64,000 nucleotides of DNA from Blautia pseudococcoides (GCF_001689125.2 NZ_CP015405.2:3389001-3453000); one strand, 5' to 3'; counted from the first letter of the stretch, positions 9,644 through 19,443 are shown. Notes: a model not told the origin generated them from the sequence alone. Made by a program: numbers and translations.

Positions 9644-12600
9644 TTACACCTCCTTATCCACAGGGTCCCCGGACTTTTCCCCGTCTTTCATCTTATTCCA
9701 TATTTCCTCCGGTTTCAGAGGATTCAGCCGCCGGTAGCGGTATCCCGCCACTTTTTCGTCAAATCCACAGGCCCCTTTATAGGGGCAATACTGGCAGGCA
9801 TTCCGTTTTCCCATCTCATAGGGCAGAGTCTCTGCCTCCCCAGCCAGGATCCTGCGGCCGATCTCCCTCATCTTTTGGTTTACATAATTAGATATCAAAT
9901 GAAACTGCTCCGGACTGACCGCGCTGGAATTTCGTGACAGACTTCCGTCCTTATTGATGGTCACAGGGACGCTCAGGGAGGCAACACCGTTCTCCCTCAG
10001 ATTTACATCCAGTTTTTCCAGTACGCCTCTGTCTGAGGAAGCCAGGCCGTTCATGCGCAGTTCCTTCAGAATACGACGGTTCAGCGCCTCCGGGTCCTCC
10101 TCCTCCACTTTTTCCACCACAGGGTCTTTGATATTGTAATAAAAGATCCCTGCAGGCTCCACCTTTTTATCGGGATTGTTCCTCTGCTCCAATTCCAGAG
10201 CCGCGTTCATATACAGCACAAGCTGAAGCTGCAAGCCATGATACAGAGCCAGCAGATCAAAAGAAGTATTTCCTGATTTATAGTCAATGACCTTCACCAG
10301 GATCTTGTCCTCCTCCACACAGGTATCCACACGGTCAATCCTTCCCAGAAGCTTCATCTTCTCCTCTTCTGACAACGTGATGTTAATGCTCTCCAGGGAA
10401 TCCGCCATGGCAAAGGAGACCTCAAAGCGGCTTGGCGTGAAGGCCCCCTGCTCCATCTGGCTGGTCAATGCCCAGATGGTTCGCTTCATCATCCGTTTTA
10501 CCCGGCTGACCATATATTCATTTCTGGCACTGCTTTTCAGTATGGTATTTCCATAATAAGAGACGACTTCCTCCACACAGGCTTCCCCCATCTCCTCTAT
10601 CTGTTCCTCATCAAGCGCGGTCCAGGGAATGCCGCTCTCATGCATTTTCTTAGCAAAACGCTCCAGGCCGCTGTGCAGCACATTTCCCATATCCATAGGG
10701 CTGAATTCGTATCTGGCCCGCTCTTTTAACTCCAGGCCATAGGCCAGAAAATGGGCACAGGCGCATTGGGCAAACAGTTCCAGACGTGTGGCGCTGTTCT
10801 CCAGGGTGGTGCCGTAGAGGGCCTTCGCCACACTTCTTCCAATCTCGTCCTCAGGGTTGACCCGGAATGCGCCTTCCACCATGTTCTGCACGGTCTGCTG
10901 CCATACCTCCTGCTTCTGGTACCAGGAAAACAGTTCCTTCCAGAGAGGGGAGGGCTCCTTATCAAGGATCTCCTTGAATCCCTGGGCCAGATACTCCAGT
11001 GCACTCTGGGGATTTTCTACCTTCCAGGCAGAATCTTCGGAGGGGCGTTCTAAAACAAGGGCTGGAAACAGCTTCTGCACTGCACCGATCAGGAAAGACT
11101 GGGTCATGGGTTCTCCTCCATCGTCAGCCCTGCTGTACGACAGATACAGTTTGTCCGAAGGCTTCGTCAAATTCAGATATAAATAGAACCGCTGTGTATA
11201 CAGGTTTTCCCGGTAAGTGGGCGCCAGTGTGACAGAGGAGTTTTTTAAATCCTCCCGGTTCAGGTCCGACAGGATTTTCCCGGCAGTGTCCTCTCTTGGA
11301 ATCTTCCCGTCATTGACACCAACAAAAAACAGCACCTTTATGTCTTTCAGTCTGGTCCTCTCCATATCCCCCACCAGCACCTGGTCCGAGTTTGGAGGGA
11401 TGATACCGATCTTCACTTCGGAGAGACCGGCCTCCAGCAGCTCTTTAAATTCCCTAAGACTTACTTTCTCCTCCCCCAGGACCTCTGCCATCTTGTCAAA
11501 AAGATCCATGATCATGGGATAAATCTGCCCGTACTCCTTGGCTTTGTCCATGGCGTTCTCGGAAGCGAAGTTTTTCCCGCTCCTGTCAAGTTTTTCCTGG
11601 ATATCACATGTGGTGATGAACCCATAAAACGCGGACACGCGCTCTAAAACAGTTCCTTTTCTGGTCTTCATCTGCTCTGTAAAAGGCGTCAGGGTCTCCA
11701 TGAGCTGTTTTCGTATTTTGTTGATCTCCACAACCTCCTCCGGCTTTTCTCCCCGGTAGTGAAGTACCCACTCCTCCTGCCATTTGCCAAAGCCCCGGAT
11801 CCCCATGCCAAGCACATAATTTTCCAGCCTGTCCATATCCTGTCCGGGCAGATCCAGAAGCCCGCAGCGCAGCAGCCGGAAAACACTCTCATAGCTGTAA
11901 TTTTCCAAGAGCATGTCCACAGCCGAGCGTAGAAATTCCACAAAGGGATTCATGAACACAGACTTCTTCTGGTCAATAAAACAGGGGATATCAAACTTCA
12001 AAAAAGCTCTTGCTGCATGATCCGCATAGGTTTCCATGTCCCCGGTGATGACCGCAAAATCCCGGCATCTGTACCCTTCTTCCCGCATCAGGCGGCGTAT
12101 GAAAAGGGCAGTCTCCTCCATCTCCTGTGCCGGATTTCTGCTCTCCCGGATATGGACTGCCTGCTGCTCTTTGGTATAGATCTCCTTTTTAAACCGGAAC
12201 AGGTTTTGTTCCAAAAACTCCATGGGTTCATTGCCGGCAAACCTTCCTTTTCCCTTTACCCAGGTCTCCTCCACCTGACTTCCTGCCGCCCTGGCAAGTT
12301 TACATAACTTTGACACTGTTTCCCTGCTCAGGTGAAAAAGATGGTGGGGGCTTCCCTGGCGGTAAGCATCCAGGCGTTTATCCATGGTCACGGTCACATA
12401 CATGGTCTCGCACAGGGGGAGGACCTGTTCCAGTAATTGAAGCTGAATGGGGGTAAACCCGGTGTAGCCGTCCAGCACCATCACACTTTCTGACAATTTT
12501 TCGGACTGCCCGGCCACCCGGCCCAGAACCTCCAGCACTTCCTCCTGGGTGATAAACTTCCCCTCCAGGTAATCAAAAAATCCCTGGTACAGCACAGAGA

Positions 12601-13075
12601 CATCTTTCAGCTTATAATAAAGCTCCGGCTTGTCGCTGGCATAGTCCAGCATGGTATCCATATCCTCTTTTGTGACCTCATACTGCTTCAGCTCTGACAC
12701 CATGGATTTCATCTGGGAAATATAGCCCTGCTTTTTCATTTTCTCCCCCAGGATTTTCAAATCTTTTTTCTTTTCCTGGGATACTTTCCGGAGGACCAGG
12801 CTCTTACCCGTCTCCTCCAGCACCTGGGCGCAGGATTCCCCTGTCTCCTCCAGCACCCTGTAGGCAAGGCGCTCAAAGCTCAGAACATCAATGTTAAGAA
12901 TCCCATTTCTGGGGTGCATCATTACAAGTTCTTTCTGGGTCTGCATGGTAAACTGTTCCGGCACCAGAATTAAATACTGTTTCTCCGGATGTTCCATGGA
13001 CTCCTGTATGATTTTCCGGTAAATATAATGCGATTTCCCGGCTCCTGAAGCACCGAAAATAAAATGCAGCGGCAT
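9644..13075 (-). CDS. addB: AddB subunit of the AddAB helicase-nuclease
   Basis: AddB of 1143 residues, partner of AddA. It has an N-terminal P-loop FGASGAGKS (7-15), an inactivated helicase-like middle, and a C-terminal nuclease domain with GRIDRVD and VIDYKSG. Cysteines that would ligate the [4Fe-4S] cluster are visible in the QCACAHF segment and in CQYCPYKGACGFD near the C-terminus, as in known AddB proteins. The ATG at 13073-13075 has an AGAGGAGGAG ribosome site. It lies 12 bases after the Cof-type phosphatase gene and two bases before addA, so the three appear to form one operon from the promoter at 13943-13971. Confidence 0.97.
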   Translation of the reverse strand: MPLHFIFGASGAGKSHYIYRKIIQESMEHPEKQYLILVPEQFTMQTQKELVMMHPRNGILNIDVLSFERLAYRVLEETGESCAQVLEETGKSLVLRKVSQEKKKDLKILGEKMKKQGYISQMKSMVSELKQYEVTKEDMDTMLDYASDKPELYYKLKDVSVLYQGFFDYLEGKFITQEEVLEVLGRVAGQSEKLSESVMVLDGYTGFTPIQLQLLEQVLPLCETMYVTVTMDKRLDAYRQGSPHHLFHLSRETVSKLCKLARAAGSQVEETWVKGKGRFAGNEPMEFLEQNLFRFKKEIYTKEQQAVHIRESRNPAQEMEETALFIRRLMREEGYRCRDFAVITGDMETYADHAARAFLKFDIPCFIDQKKSVFMNPFVEFLRSAVDMLLENYSYESVFRLLRCGLLDLPGQDMDRLENYVLGMGIRGFGKWQEEWVLHYRGEKPEEVVEINKIRKQLMETLTPFTEQMKTRKGTVLERVSAFYGFITTCDIQEKLDRSGKNFASENAMDKAKEYGQIYPMIMDLFDKMAEVLGEEKVSLREFKELLEAGLSEVKIGIIPPNSDQVLVGDMERTRLKDIKVLFFVGVNDGKIPREDTAGKILSDLNREDLKNSSVTLAPTYRENLYTQRFYLYLNLTKPSDKLYLSYSRADDGGEPMTQSFLIGAVQKLFPALVLERPSEDSAWKVENPQSALEYLAQGFKEILDKEPSPLWKELFSWYQKQEVWQQTVQNMVEGAFRVNPEDEIGRSVAKALYGTTLENSATRLELFAQCACAHFLAYGLELKERARYEFSPMDMGNVLHSGLERFAKKMHESGIPWTALDEEQIEEMGEACVEEVVSYYGNTILKSSARNEYMVSRVKRMMKRTIWALTSQMEQGAFTPSRFEVSFAMADSLESINITLSEEEKMKLLGRIDRVDTCVEEDKILVKVIDYKSGNTSFDLLALYHGLQLQLVLYMNAALELEQRNNPDKKVEPAGIFYYNIKDPVVEKVEEEDPEALNRRILKELRMNGLASSDRGVLEKLDVNLRENGVASLSVPVTINKDGSLSRNSSAVSPEQFHLISNYVNQKMREIGRRILAGEAETLPYEMGKRNACQYCPYKGACGFDEKVAGYRYRRLNPLKPEEIWNKMKDGEKSGDPVDKEV

Positions 13076-13087
13076 AAATCTCCTCCT

Positions 13088-13903
13088 CTAATCAGTTATA
13101 AAAAATTTATCTATCACTTCTTCCACCCCATCCTCATCATTGCTCCGGACGGTAATGTAGTCAGCCACATCCTTGACCTTTTCCTGGGCATTTGCCATGG
13201 CAGCGCCCAGCCCTGCAAACTGTATCATGGAAATGTCATTATAACTGTCCCCGCAGCACACCATCTCCTCCCTGGATATGCCTAAAATCTTCAAAAGCTT
13301 TTCCAGACAGTAGGCCTTGTCCACATTTTTGGGCGTTGCCTCCAGGAAAAACGGTTCTGAGCGGAAGATCTGGGCTTCGTGCAGATATTCCTCCGCCAAA
13401 AGCGGCTCAATCCGCTCCAGCTCATCCGGCTCCCCGGTGAGAAGACATTTGTTCACCGGAAAATTTACATAACTAGGGAAATCCTTTCTGTGACAAATGG
13501 GCAGCCCGGTGATCTTTGATTCTGTCTCCATATAGACATCCGGAGTGGTTCCCGCAATGATCTGCTCCTCCTCATAAGTGATGATCCCCACCTCATGCCG
13601 CACTGCACTGCGGTAGAGCTTTCTGGGCATACCCAGAGGAAGCGTTTTGGAATAGATACACTCCTTTGTCTTCCAGTTCACGATCCTGGCCCCGTTAAAA
13701 GCCAGCACATAACTCCCATACTTATCAAACTCCAGTTCATCCGCCACCGGAGCAATTCCCCTGGTGGGCCGCCCGGAAGCGATAGCTACCAAAGTTCCCT
13801 GCTCCTGCAGTTTTTTTATGGCCGCTTTTGTCCTGGGCGTCACTTTTTTCTCTGTATTGGTAACTGTGCCGTCAATATCCAGCACAAGCAATCGGTAATT
13901 CAT
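13088..13903 (-). CDS. Cof-type HAD family phosphatase
   Basis: The 271-residue protein is a Cof/YidA-type (class IIB) haloacid dehalogenase-family phosphatase, a group of broad sugar-phosphate phosphatases. The catalytic DxD motif is LDIDGT with Asp9 and Asp11. Other family marks are VAIASGRPT in the middle and CCGDSYNDISMI near the C-terminus. It is the first gene of a likely operon with addB and addA. A functional link to DNA repair is not apparent; co-transcription is inferred from the 12-base gap only. The exact substrate cannot be read from sequence. Confidence 0.92.
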   Translation of the reverse strand: MNYRLLVLDIDGTVTNTEKKVTPRTKAAIKKLQEQGTLVAIASGRPTRGIAPVADELEFDKYGSYVLAFNGARIVNWKTKECIYSKTLPLGMPRKLYRSAVRHEVGIITYEEEQIIAGTTPDVYMETESKITGLPICHRKDFPSYVNFPVNKCLLTGEPDELERIEPLLAEEYLHEAQIFRSEPFFLEATPKNVDKAYCLEKLLKILGISREEMVCCGDSYNDISMIQFAGLGAAMANAQEKVKDVADYITVRSNDEDGVEEVIDKFFITD

Positions 13904-13942
13904 AATTCTCCTGCCTCCTTGATGACAAAAATGTCTGCAACC

Positions 13943-13971
13943 AGTGTATCACAAATCACAGAGGGAACCAA
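13943..13971 (-). promoter_or_regulatory. Promoter of the Cof-addB-addA operon
   Basis: On the minus strand -35 TTGGTT (13966-13971) and -10 TACACT (13943-13948) are 17 bases apart, 40 bases before the Cof start. The -10 is imperfect. Confidence 0.5.
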
Positions 13972-14051
13972 CCTTGTTTTTCTTACGGCATACTCATATA
14001 GTTACCTCCCCCTCCAGGCCCTCCAACAATTTGTCCCCCTTTCAAGAATCC

Positions 14052-14079
14052 TTGCATATTTTCCCCACTTCCATAATAA
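14052..14079 (+). promoter_or_regulatory. Probable promoter of the 145-residue membrane protein gene
   Basis: On the plus strand TTGCAT (14052-14057) and TAATAA (14074-14079) are 16 bases apart, about 30 bases before the ATG at 14110. Confidence 0.45.
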
Positions 14080-14109
14080 GTTATAAAAAGGAATGCAGGA
14101 GGTGCAGCC

Positions 14110-14547
14110 ATGAGCTCAAAGACCAAGATTGTCGTATTACATATGAAAGAAGTCATTTATACCATTATTTTCGTGGTACTTGCCATTCTTCTGGCGGTTC
14201 TTCTCTTTATGATGTTCGGAAAAGACCGGAAAGCCGACTCAGCCGCCACTTCAGCCGCTGTCTACCACGCTGGCGTGTATAAAAGCCCCATCACACTAAA
14301 TGGCAACACATTTGACGTTGAGGTTACTGTGGACGAAAACCACATAAATGCCATATCTCTGGTAAATCTAAGCGAGACCACCACTGCCATGTATCCGCTG
14401 ATGGAGCCCGCACTGGATGCGCTCTCCAGCCAGATCTACGCATCGCAGACCACGGAAAACATTACCTATACGGACGAGAACAAATACACCTCGATGCTTC
14501 TGCTGGATGCCATCAACGAGGCGCTGGACAAAGCAAAAGTGGATTGA
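14110..14547 (+). CDS. Small membrane-anchored protein, possible FMN-binding-like domain
   Basis: I do not recognise this 145-residue protein with certainty. One transmembrane helix is predicted at about residues 16-36 (rich in Ile, Leu, Val), so the rest is probably outside the membrane. The exterior part (YKSPITLNGNTFDVEVTVD, then NHINAISLVNLSE) has the pattern of extracytoplasmic FMN-bind-like or PepSY-like modules, but the usual flavin-linking Ser/Thr motif is not clear. It is the only plus-strand gene in the first 42 kb, sits between diverging and converging neighbours, and has a GGAGGTG ribosome site and its own promoter. A strong shared terminator at 14578-14613 closes it. Coding is well supported; function is a guess. 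Confidence 0.75.
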   Translation: MSSKTKIVVLHMKEVIYTIIFVVLAILLAVLLFMMFGKDRKADSAATSAAVYHAGVYKSPITLNGNTFDVEVTVDENHINAISLVNLSETTTAMYPLMEPALDALSSQIYASQTTENITYTDENKYTSMLLLDAINEALDKAKVD

Positions 14548-14577
14548 ACGCCGCGGCCGGCATAACAAGCCGAATTT

Positions 14578-14613
14578 AAAAAACGGGGATGCTCCGGAAC
14601 ATCCCCGTTTTTT
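14578..14613. terminator. Bidirectional intrinsic terminator
   Basis: A GC-rich stem CGGGGATG / CATCCCCG is flanked by an A-run on the left and a T-run on the right, so it can stop transcription from both the plus-strand gene ending at 14547 and the lysozyme gene ending at 14654. Confidence 0.9.
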
Positions 14614-14653
14614 TCGTCTGTTGATCACATCTGTTCTTCTCTGAAACCGCTTC

Positions 14654-15865
14654 TCAATTTACCGTGAGCACCTCCCCTGCATAGATCAGATTGGGATTTT
14701 CTATCCCATTGGCTGCCGCAAGCTGCGAAACCGTGGTACCGTACCTGAGTGCGATCCCAGACAAAGTATCGCCGTAGCGCACAACATAAGTCCTTCCCAC
14801 ATCCCCTGTACTTCCCGAGGAAGATACCTGAAGGATCTCACCCGGATAAATCAGGTTGGGATCAGAAATATGGTTCATAGCCGCAAGTCTTTCAACAGAA
14901 GTTCTGTACATCTGTGCGATCCCCCAAAGAGTATCCCCTCTGCGCACCAGATATGTGTTATTCATCTGTGAAGAAGGCACATTATCCGCCAGCGTGATCC
15001 TCAAAACCTCACCCGGATAGATCAAATTGGGATTTGCGATCCCATTCTCCGAAACGATGGCTGAAACACTGGTCCTATACATCTCTGCAATTCCCCAGAG
15101 TGTATCCCCGCTCTTAACTGTATATTCAACCACGGATACCGAAGGCTCCGGCATCGGTACAGGACCCGGCACACTGCCCGGCTCTTCCATAAACATGGCA
15201 TCCGTATAAAGATCCAAATCCACCGGCCCGGAGATTCCGGCCACATTTCCCATATCCGAATACTGCCATCCGGCCCAGGAATCCCAATTCACCGACGAGG
15301 AAGGCTCAGAAACACCATACTCCGCGATCCAGAGCGGATACTCTGTGAGTCCGCCGCCAAAAACAGCCCCTGCATGATAAGCGTCGCTATACACCACGAT
15401 CCCTTTGCCGCTCAACTCTTCCACGGTTCTGATAAACGCCAGCCCAATTTCATTGGCCTCAGCAGCACTCAGTTTTGTCAGGTCTTCAAAGTCCATTGCC
15501 AGACGGCACTGGAACTCCTTCCCCTGAATGGTATTCACAAAATAATGTGCCTGGTACTCAGCCTGGGAAACAGTCCTGGCTGTCACATAATGATAAAATC
15601 CCACATCCAGCCCGGCTGCCCGTGCCCTCTCATAATTCTGTTCAAAATACGGGTCCGTATAATCACTGCCCAGACTGGAGCGGATATAAACAGTATCCAC
15701 CCCGGACTCTGCCACCTCCTCAAAATCTATATCCCCCTGCCACATACTAACGTCAATCCCCCGGTGCTGTTCCCCCTCCGCCGCCGGGAGCGCAGACACG
15801 GATGTACAAGTGAGCAGCACAAAAGCCGCTGATAACAATATATATGAAAATACTTTTCTGATCAT
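14654..15865 (-). CDS. Secreted GH25 lysozyme with three LysM repeats
   Basis: The 403-residue protein hydrolyses peptidoglycan at the beta-1,4 MurNAc-GlcNAc bond. A signal peptide covers about residues 1-26 (hydrophobic core, then VSALPAAE). The GH25 domain follows (residues 34-220), with catalytic-type acidic residues in RGIDVSMWQG (Asp38) and LAMDFED (Asp125, Glu127). Three LysM modules of about 45 residues fill the C-terminus, each with a GDTLWGIA or GDTLSGIA start and an NPNLIYPGE-type end; they anchor the enzyme to peptidoglycan. It is a single-gene unit with its own promoter at 15890-15918. It could be an autolysin or act on other bacteria; no phage genes are near, so a prophage lysin is less likely. 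Confidence 0.95.
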   Translation of the reverse strand: MIRKVFSYILLSAAFVLLTCTSVSALPAAEGEQHRGIDVSMWQGDIDFEEVAESGVDTVYIRSSLGSDYTDPYFEQNYERARAAGLDVGFYHYVTARTVSQAEYQAHYFVNTIQGKEFQCRLAMDFEDLTKLSAAEANEIGLAFIRTVEELSGKGIVVYSDAYHAGAVFGGGLTEYPLWIAEYGVSEPSSSVNWDSWAGWQYSDMGNVAGISGPVDLDLYTDAMFMEEPGSVPGPVPMPEPSVSVVEYTVKSGDTLWGIAEMYRTSVSAIVSENGIANPNLIYPGEVLRITLADNVPSSQMNNTYLVRRGDTLWGIAQMYRTSVERLAAMNHISDPNLIYPGEILQVSSSGSTGDVGRTYVVRYGDTLSGIALRYGTTVSQLAAANGIENPNLIYAGEVLTVN

Positions 15866-15889
15866 ATTAATAAAAATCCTTTTTTCTCT

Positions 15890-15918
15890 ATCATATGACC
15901 CCTTTTCCCATCTGTCAC
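15890..15918 (-). promoter_or_regulatory. Promoter of the GH25 lysozyme gene
   Basis: On the minus strand -35 GTGACA (15913-15918) and -10 TATGAT (15890-15895) have a 17-base spacer, 24 bases before the start codon. Confidence 0.6.
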
Positions 15919-16077
15919 TTTTCTTCTCAATTGTTCCGTTTTATCATATAAACTCAGCAAACTCGCTTCTATACCCCTAACGCCTGCTGTGATGCTGCCT
16001 TCCACATGGTTAGTCTGCGTCGGCCATCGGGGCATCCGGCGTCTTACACAGCAAACTATATTTATCAAAATCCCCTT

Positions 16078-16935
16078 CTATTTGATCGCTCCATCCACCA
16101 TTCCCTGTATGATCTGCTTCTGTGCAAACAAGAACAGGATAATGATGGGTATCATGGCAAGCAGCGCTGCCGACAAGATCAGATCCCACTGCTTCACATA
16201 AGAACCCACAAAACTGCTGACCGCAACCGGCAGCGTTTTGATCCGTCCGTTCAGCCCCAGCATCAGAGAAGGCAGAAGATAGTCATTCCAGATCCAGATA
16301 CCGTTCAGTATCAGGACCGTTACCTGCACAGGCTTCAAAAGCGGGAATATGATCCGGAAGAAAGTCCCCTCGGGACTGCACCCGTCGATCCACGCAGCCT
16401 CCTCCAGTTCATAAGGGATCCCCTTCACAAATCCATGCAGTATGAACACCGACATAGATCCGCCGAATCCCAAATAGGCAAAGATGATCCCCTTATAACT
16501 CTGGAGCATCTGAATCCCGAAAATATTGGAGGTCTCCCGGAATGTGGAAAGCAGCGGCAGCATGACCACCTGGAAGGGAATGACCATGGCTGACACAAAA
16601 AGCATAAAAATAAAGCTTGACCATTTCGTCTTATTTCTCACCAGAACCCATGCCGCCATACTGGAAAACACCGTCAGCAGCAAAAGGGAAACCGCTGTTA
16701 TCAGCAGAGAGCTGAAAAAAGAGTTCCAGTAATTAAAGTTCTGGTTATGTATTACGTTACTCAGATTTGTAAAAATCTGCCCCCAATGCTCCGGCAGGGA
16801 AATGGGGCTTGTGATGATATCTGCGCTGCTTTTTGCAGAGTTCACAACAACCAGCAGGAAAGGAGCCAGGATGATGATCGTAAGAATCACACCGATAAGC
16901 TCTGCGATTCCGGTTCTTATTTTCTGTGCCTTCAT
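16078..16935 (-). CDS. Carbohydrate ABC importer permease (MalG type)
   Basis: The 285-residue inner-membrane permease has about six helices. The cytoplasmic coupling motif is EEAAWIDGCSPEGTFFRIIFPLLKP in outline (EAA followed by G and P), the hallmark of importer permeases; it contacts an ATPase. It works with the permease encoded immediately upstream, whose stop overlaps this start (TAATG at 16935), and with the binding protein at 18073. No ATPase gene is in the cluster, so a shared MsmK-type ATPase elsewhere is presumed. The substrate is inferred to be an alpha-glucoside from the nearby GH31 enzyme and shared operators. Confidence 0.92.
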   Translation of the reverse strand: MKAQKIRTGIAELIGVILTIIILAPFLLVVVNSAKSSADIITSPISLPEHWGQIFTNLSNVIHNQNFNYWNSFFSSLLITAVSLLLLTVFSSMAAWVLVRNKTKWSSFIFMLFVSAMVIPFQVVMLPLLSTFRETSNIFGIQMLQSYKGIIFAYLGFGGSMSVFILHGFVKGIPYELEEAAWIDGCSPEGTFFRIIFPLLKPVQVTVLILNGIWIWNDYLLPSLMLGLNGRIKTLPVAVSSFVGSYVKQWDLILSAALLAMIPIIILFLFAQKQIIQGMVDGAIK

Positions 16936-17975
16936 TACATTTCAACCTCCTTCTTCTTACTGATGGATACCTGTGTCAGGGAAACAACAGCCAGGATGAT
17001 AAAGAATACCACAGCCTTTGTCTGCCCCAGTGCATACTGATTCTTACTGATCGCCGTATTATATATGTTCAGAGCCAGAAATTCCGTGGCCTGGATGGGT
17101 TTTCCCGCCAGGATACGGCTGGGCGCACCGTTGGTGATGGCCAGGTTCAGGTCAAACTGCTTGAATGAATTTACAAGCGTCAGGAAAATACATACGGTAA
17201 AAGTATTGGCGATCATAGGAACTTTGATCTTCAGCAGTGTTGTGATCTGATTTGCCCCGTCTACATTGGATGCCTCCAGGATATCCTTTGGCACACTCTG
17301 CAGCCCTGTCACGTAGATCATCATAATATAACCCGCATACTGCCAGGTGCTCACGATCAGGATCGCCGCGATAGCCAGGTTAGGGTCTGTCAGCATGGAG
17401 GTGCTGCCCTCGATCACTGTTGTCATAACCTTGTTGAAAATAAACTGCCACACATAACCGAGAACAATACCACCGATCAGGTTTGGGATAAAATAAGCCG
17501 CCCGGTAAAAATTTCTGCCCTTTACTTTTGACGTACACAGAAGAGCCAGTCCGAAAGCCACCAGATTGACAGCCAGCATGTTGATAACCGTAAAAATAAA
17601 GGTTACTACAAATGAGTATATATAATCGTTTGATTTAAACATACTTATGTAATTGCCAAGTCCCACAAACTTGTCAAATTTGATCCCGTTCCAGTTTGTC
17701 ATGGAATAGAAAATACCACAGGCAAACGGAATCAGCACCGTCACCGCAAACGCGAAGATCAGCGGAAACAAAAACAGTACATTGATAATGGAGCGGTGTT
17801 TTCTGGTTGGAAGCAGGTACACACCAGCCATCACAAGCATAGCCCCTGCTATGAGAAGCGGCCCTCTGACCGTTGCGGAGCTGCCGGAAAAATCCATATA
17901 CAGTGCTGCTGCCATACATATAATGCCCGCAGCCATACCAGCGATTGCTATTGTTTTTTTCAATTGAACATTCAT
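16935..17975 (-). CDS. Carbohydrate ABC importer permease (MalF type)
   Basis: This 346-residue permease carries two extra N-terminal hydrophobic helices before the core, as MalF-type subunits do. The coupling loop with EASNVDGANQITTLLKIKVP in outline is present in the last third. It forms the channel with the 16078 gene product. The ATG at 17973-17975 follows an AAAAGGGG ribosome site. Together with the binding protein gene about 100 bases upstream it forms a three-gene importer operon driven by the promoter at 19475-19503. Confidence 0.92.
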   Translation of the reverse strand: MNVQLKKTIAIAGMAAGIICMAAALYMDFSGSSATVRGPLLIAGAMLVMAGVYLLPTRKHRSIINVLFLFPLIFAFAVTVLIPFACGIFYSMTNWNGIKFDKFVGLGNYISMFKSNDYIYSFVVTFIFTVINMLAVNLVAFGLALLCTSKVKGRNFYRAAYFIPNLIGGIVLGYVWQFIFNKVMTTVIEGSTSMLTDPNLAIAAILIVSTWQYAGYIMMIYVTGLQSVPKDILEASNVDGANQITTLLKIKVPMIANTFTVCIFLTLVNSFKQFDLNLAITNGAPSRILAGKPIQATEFLALNIYNTAISKNQYALGQTKAVVFFIILAVVSLTQVSISKKKEVEM

Positions 17976-18072
17976 GCCTTTTCCCCTTTTGAAAATTTAC
18001 CGGCTGTCCTCCCCCATGTGCCCGGAATTTTTATCCGTGCACACCCTCAGGGAAAACCGCCGGCAAAACTGG

Positions 18073-19407
18073 TTAATTGCTTCCGTTAGTCGCTACATAA
18101 TCTTTGATCACTGATTCCATGGTGTCTACAAATCCCTGTTTGTCCAGCTGTCCTTTTGCGTACAGCTCAAATACAGCGCCTGTGGCATTCTGTGCGATAC
18201 CTTCCGGCTGTGTCAGCCAGTCCCAGGCATATGTCTTGCCGTCCTTGATATAAGGAAGCATGCTCTTCGCAAGTGGTGTGCTTGGCTCCAGTGTGCAGGA
18301 TTTATACGGGGAAACCATTCCGCAGTCCTCAACCAGGGCTTTCTGTCCCTCTTCGCTCTCAGCCAGTGCTTTCAAGAATTTCTTGCAGGCGTCAATCTTA
18401 TCGCTCTCATTATAAATACCCCAAACAGCCGGCGCATCTACAATAATACCTTCTGTATCCTCTGTTGTAAAAGCAGCAGGTGCAATACCGCATGTAAAAT
18501 CTGCCTCGTATGTGGGAAGTGAAGGATCGATCCAGTTGCCCTGTGTGATAAACGCTGCTTTTCCTGTTGCCCACAGTGCAAGCTGGTCATCATATGTACC
18601 GGAGATCAATACGTTTTGGTCTGAGTAATCAAACAATAACTGAAGCCAGTCAGCAAACTGTCCCATTCTGTCTTTATCAATCCCGCCCGCATTCAATTTA
18701 TCAATAATGTCTTTATCTGCCCTGTCTTTTCCCTGGGAAATATAAGCCGCCATCATGTGATTTCCGGTGGACCAGTACATCTGGCCTGACTCCGCTGCCA
18801 CAGCGCATACAGATGTGATTCCCAGCTCATCCTTCATGCCGTCAATCTTCTCGAATGCATCTTTATAAGCATTGATGTTGGTCAGTGTCAATGGGTCAAT
18901 ACCTGCCTTATCCAGTATGTCCTTGTTATAGGCAATACCAATCCCCTCAAGTGCAAACGGCATTCCGTATACTTTTCCGTCCTCTCCCTTAAATGCATAA
19001 TCCGTATCTTCAATCCATGACTCTCCGTCCAACGGTTCCAGCCAGTCTTTAAAAGAAGATTTGTAAGAGTCCGCAGCAAACCCAAAGATATCCGGCATAT
19101 TGCCTGCTGCATAATAGTTTTTGAGCTGTCCGTTCACATCCACGCCGCCGCCCAGGGACTCTACGACAACTTCCTGCCCTGTCTCCTCCTGGTACTGCTT
19201 TGCAAACTCTTTTAAAGCTCCGTCAATCTCAATTTTTGTATTCATAAAACGAATGGCATCTCCGCTCACATTCGCTGTGTCTGTCGTCCCCTGTGTGTTG
19301 TCATTAGCCGTGCCGGTGTCATTTCCACTGTCTGTATTCCCTCCGCATGCTCCCAGTGTCACTGTCATTGCTCCGGCAAGTAGTGCCGCTAAAATCTTCT
19401 TTTTCAT
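18073..19407 (-). CDS. Extracellular sugar-binding lipoprotein (family 1)
   Basis: The 444-residue lipoprotein delivers oligosaccharides to the permeases downstream. The signal peptide ends in a lipobox TLGAC, with Cys as the first mature residue, followed by a Gly/Asp/Thr/Asn-rich linker. The body fits the MalE-like family 1 fold: FAKQYQEETGQEVVVES near the N-terminus and KAAFITQGNW in the middle. An in-frame TTG at 19419 would add four residues (MVRE). I prefer the ATG at 19405-19407, which starts the normal MKKK signal peptide and lies about 10-12 bases after AAAGG. Expression is probably repressed by the adjacent LacI protein, because an operator lies just downstream of the -10. Confidence 0.93.
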   Translation of the reverse strand: MKKKILAALLAGAMTVTLGACGGNTDSGNDTGTANDNTQGTTDTANVSGDAIRFMNTKIEIDGALKEFAKQYQEETGQEVVVESLGGGVDVNGQLKNYYAAGNMPDIFGFAADSYKSSFKDWLEPLDGESWIEDTDYAFKGEDGKVYGMPFALEGIGIAYNKDILDKAGIDPLTLTNINAYKDAFEKIDGMKDELGITSVCAVAAESGQMYWSTGNHMMAAYISQGKDRADKDIIDKLNAGGIDKDRMGQFADWLQLLFDYSDQNVLISGTYDDQLALWATGKAAFITQGNWIDPSLPTYEADFTCGIAPAAFTTEDTEGIIVDAPAVWGIYNESDKIDACKKFLKALAESEEGQKALVEDCGMVSPYKSCTLEPSTPLAKSMLPYIKDGKTYAWDWLTQPEGIAQNATGAVFELYAKGQLDKQGFVDTMESVIKDYVATNGSN

Positions 19408-19443
19408 TTCTCTTACCAACCTTTCTAAGGATTATCTTTTTAT

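Noticed and set aside
14654..15865. Prophage endolysin
   Set aside because: The enzyme has a signal peptide and LysM anchors and no phage genes are nearby; a chromosomal autolysin is more likely.
15862..16068. 68-codon frame between the lysozyme and permease genes
   Set aside because: It overlaps the lysozyme start and promoter, contains no domain and has no ribosome site.
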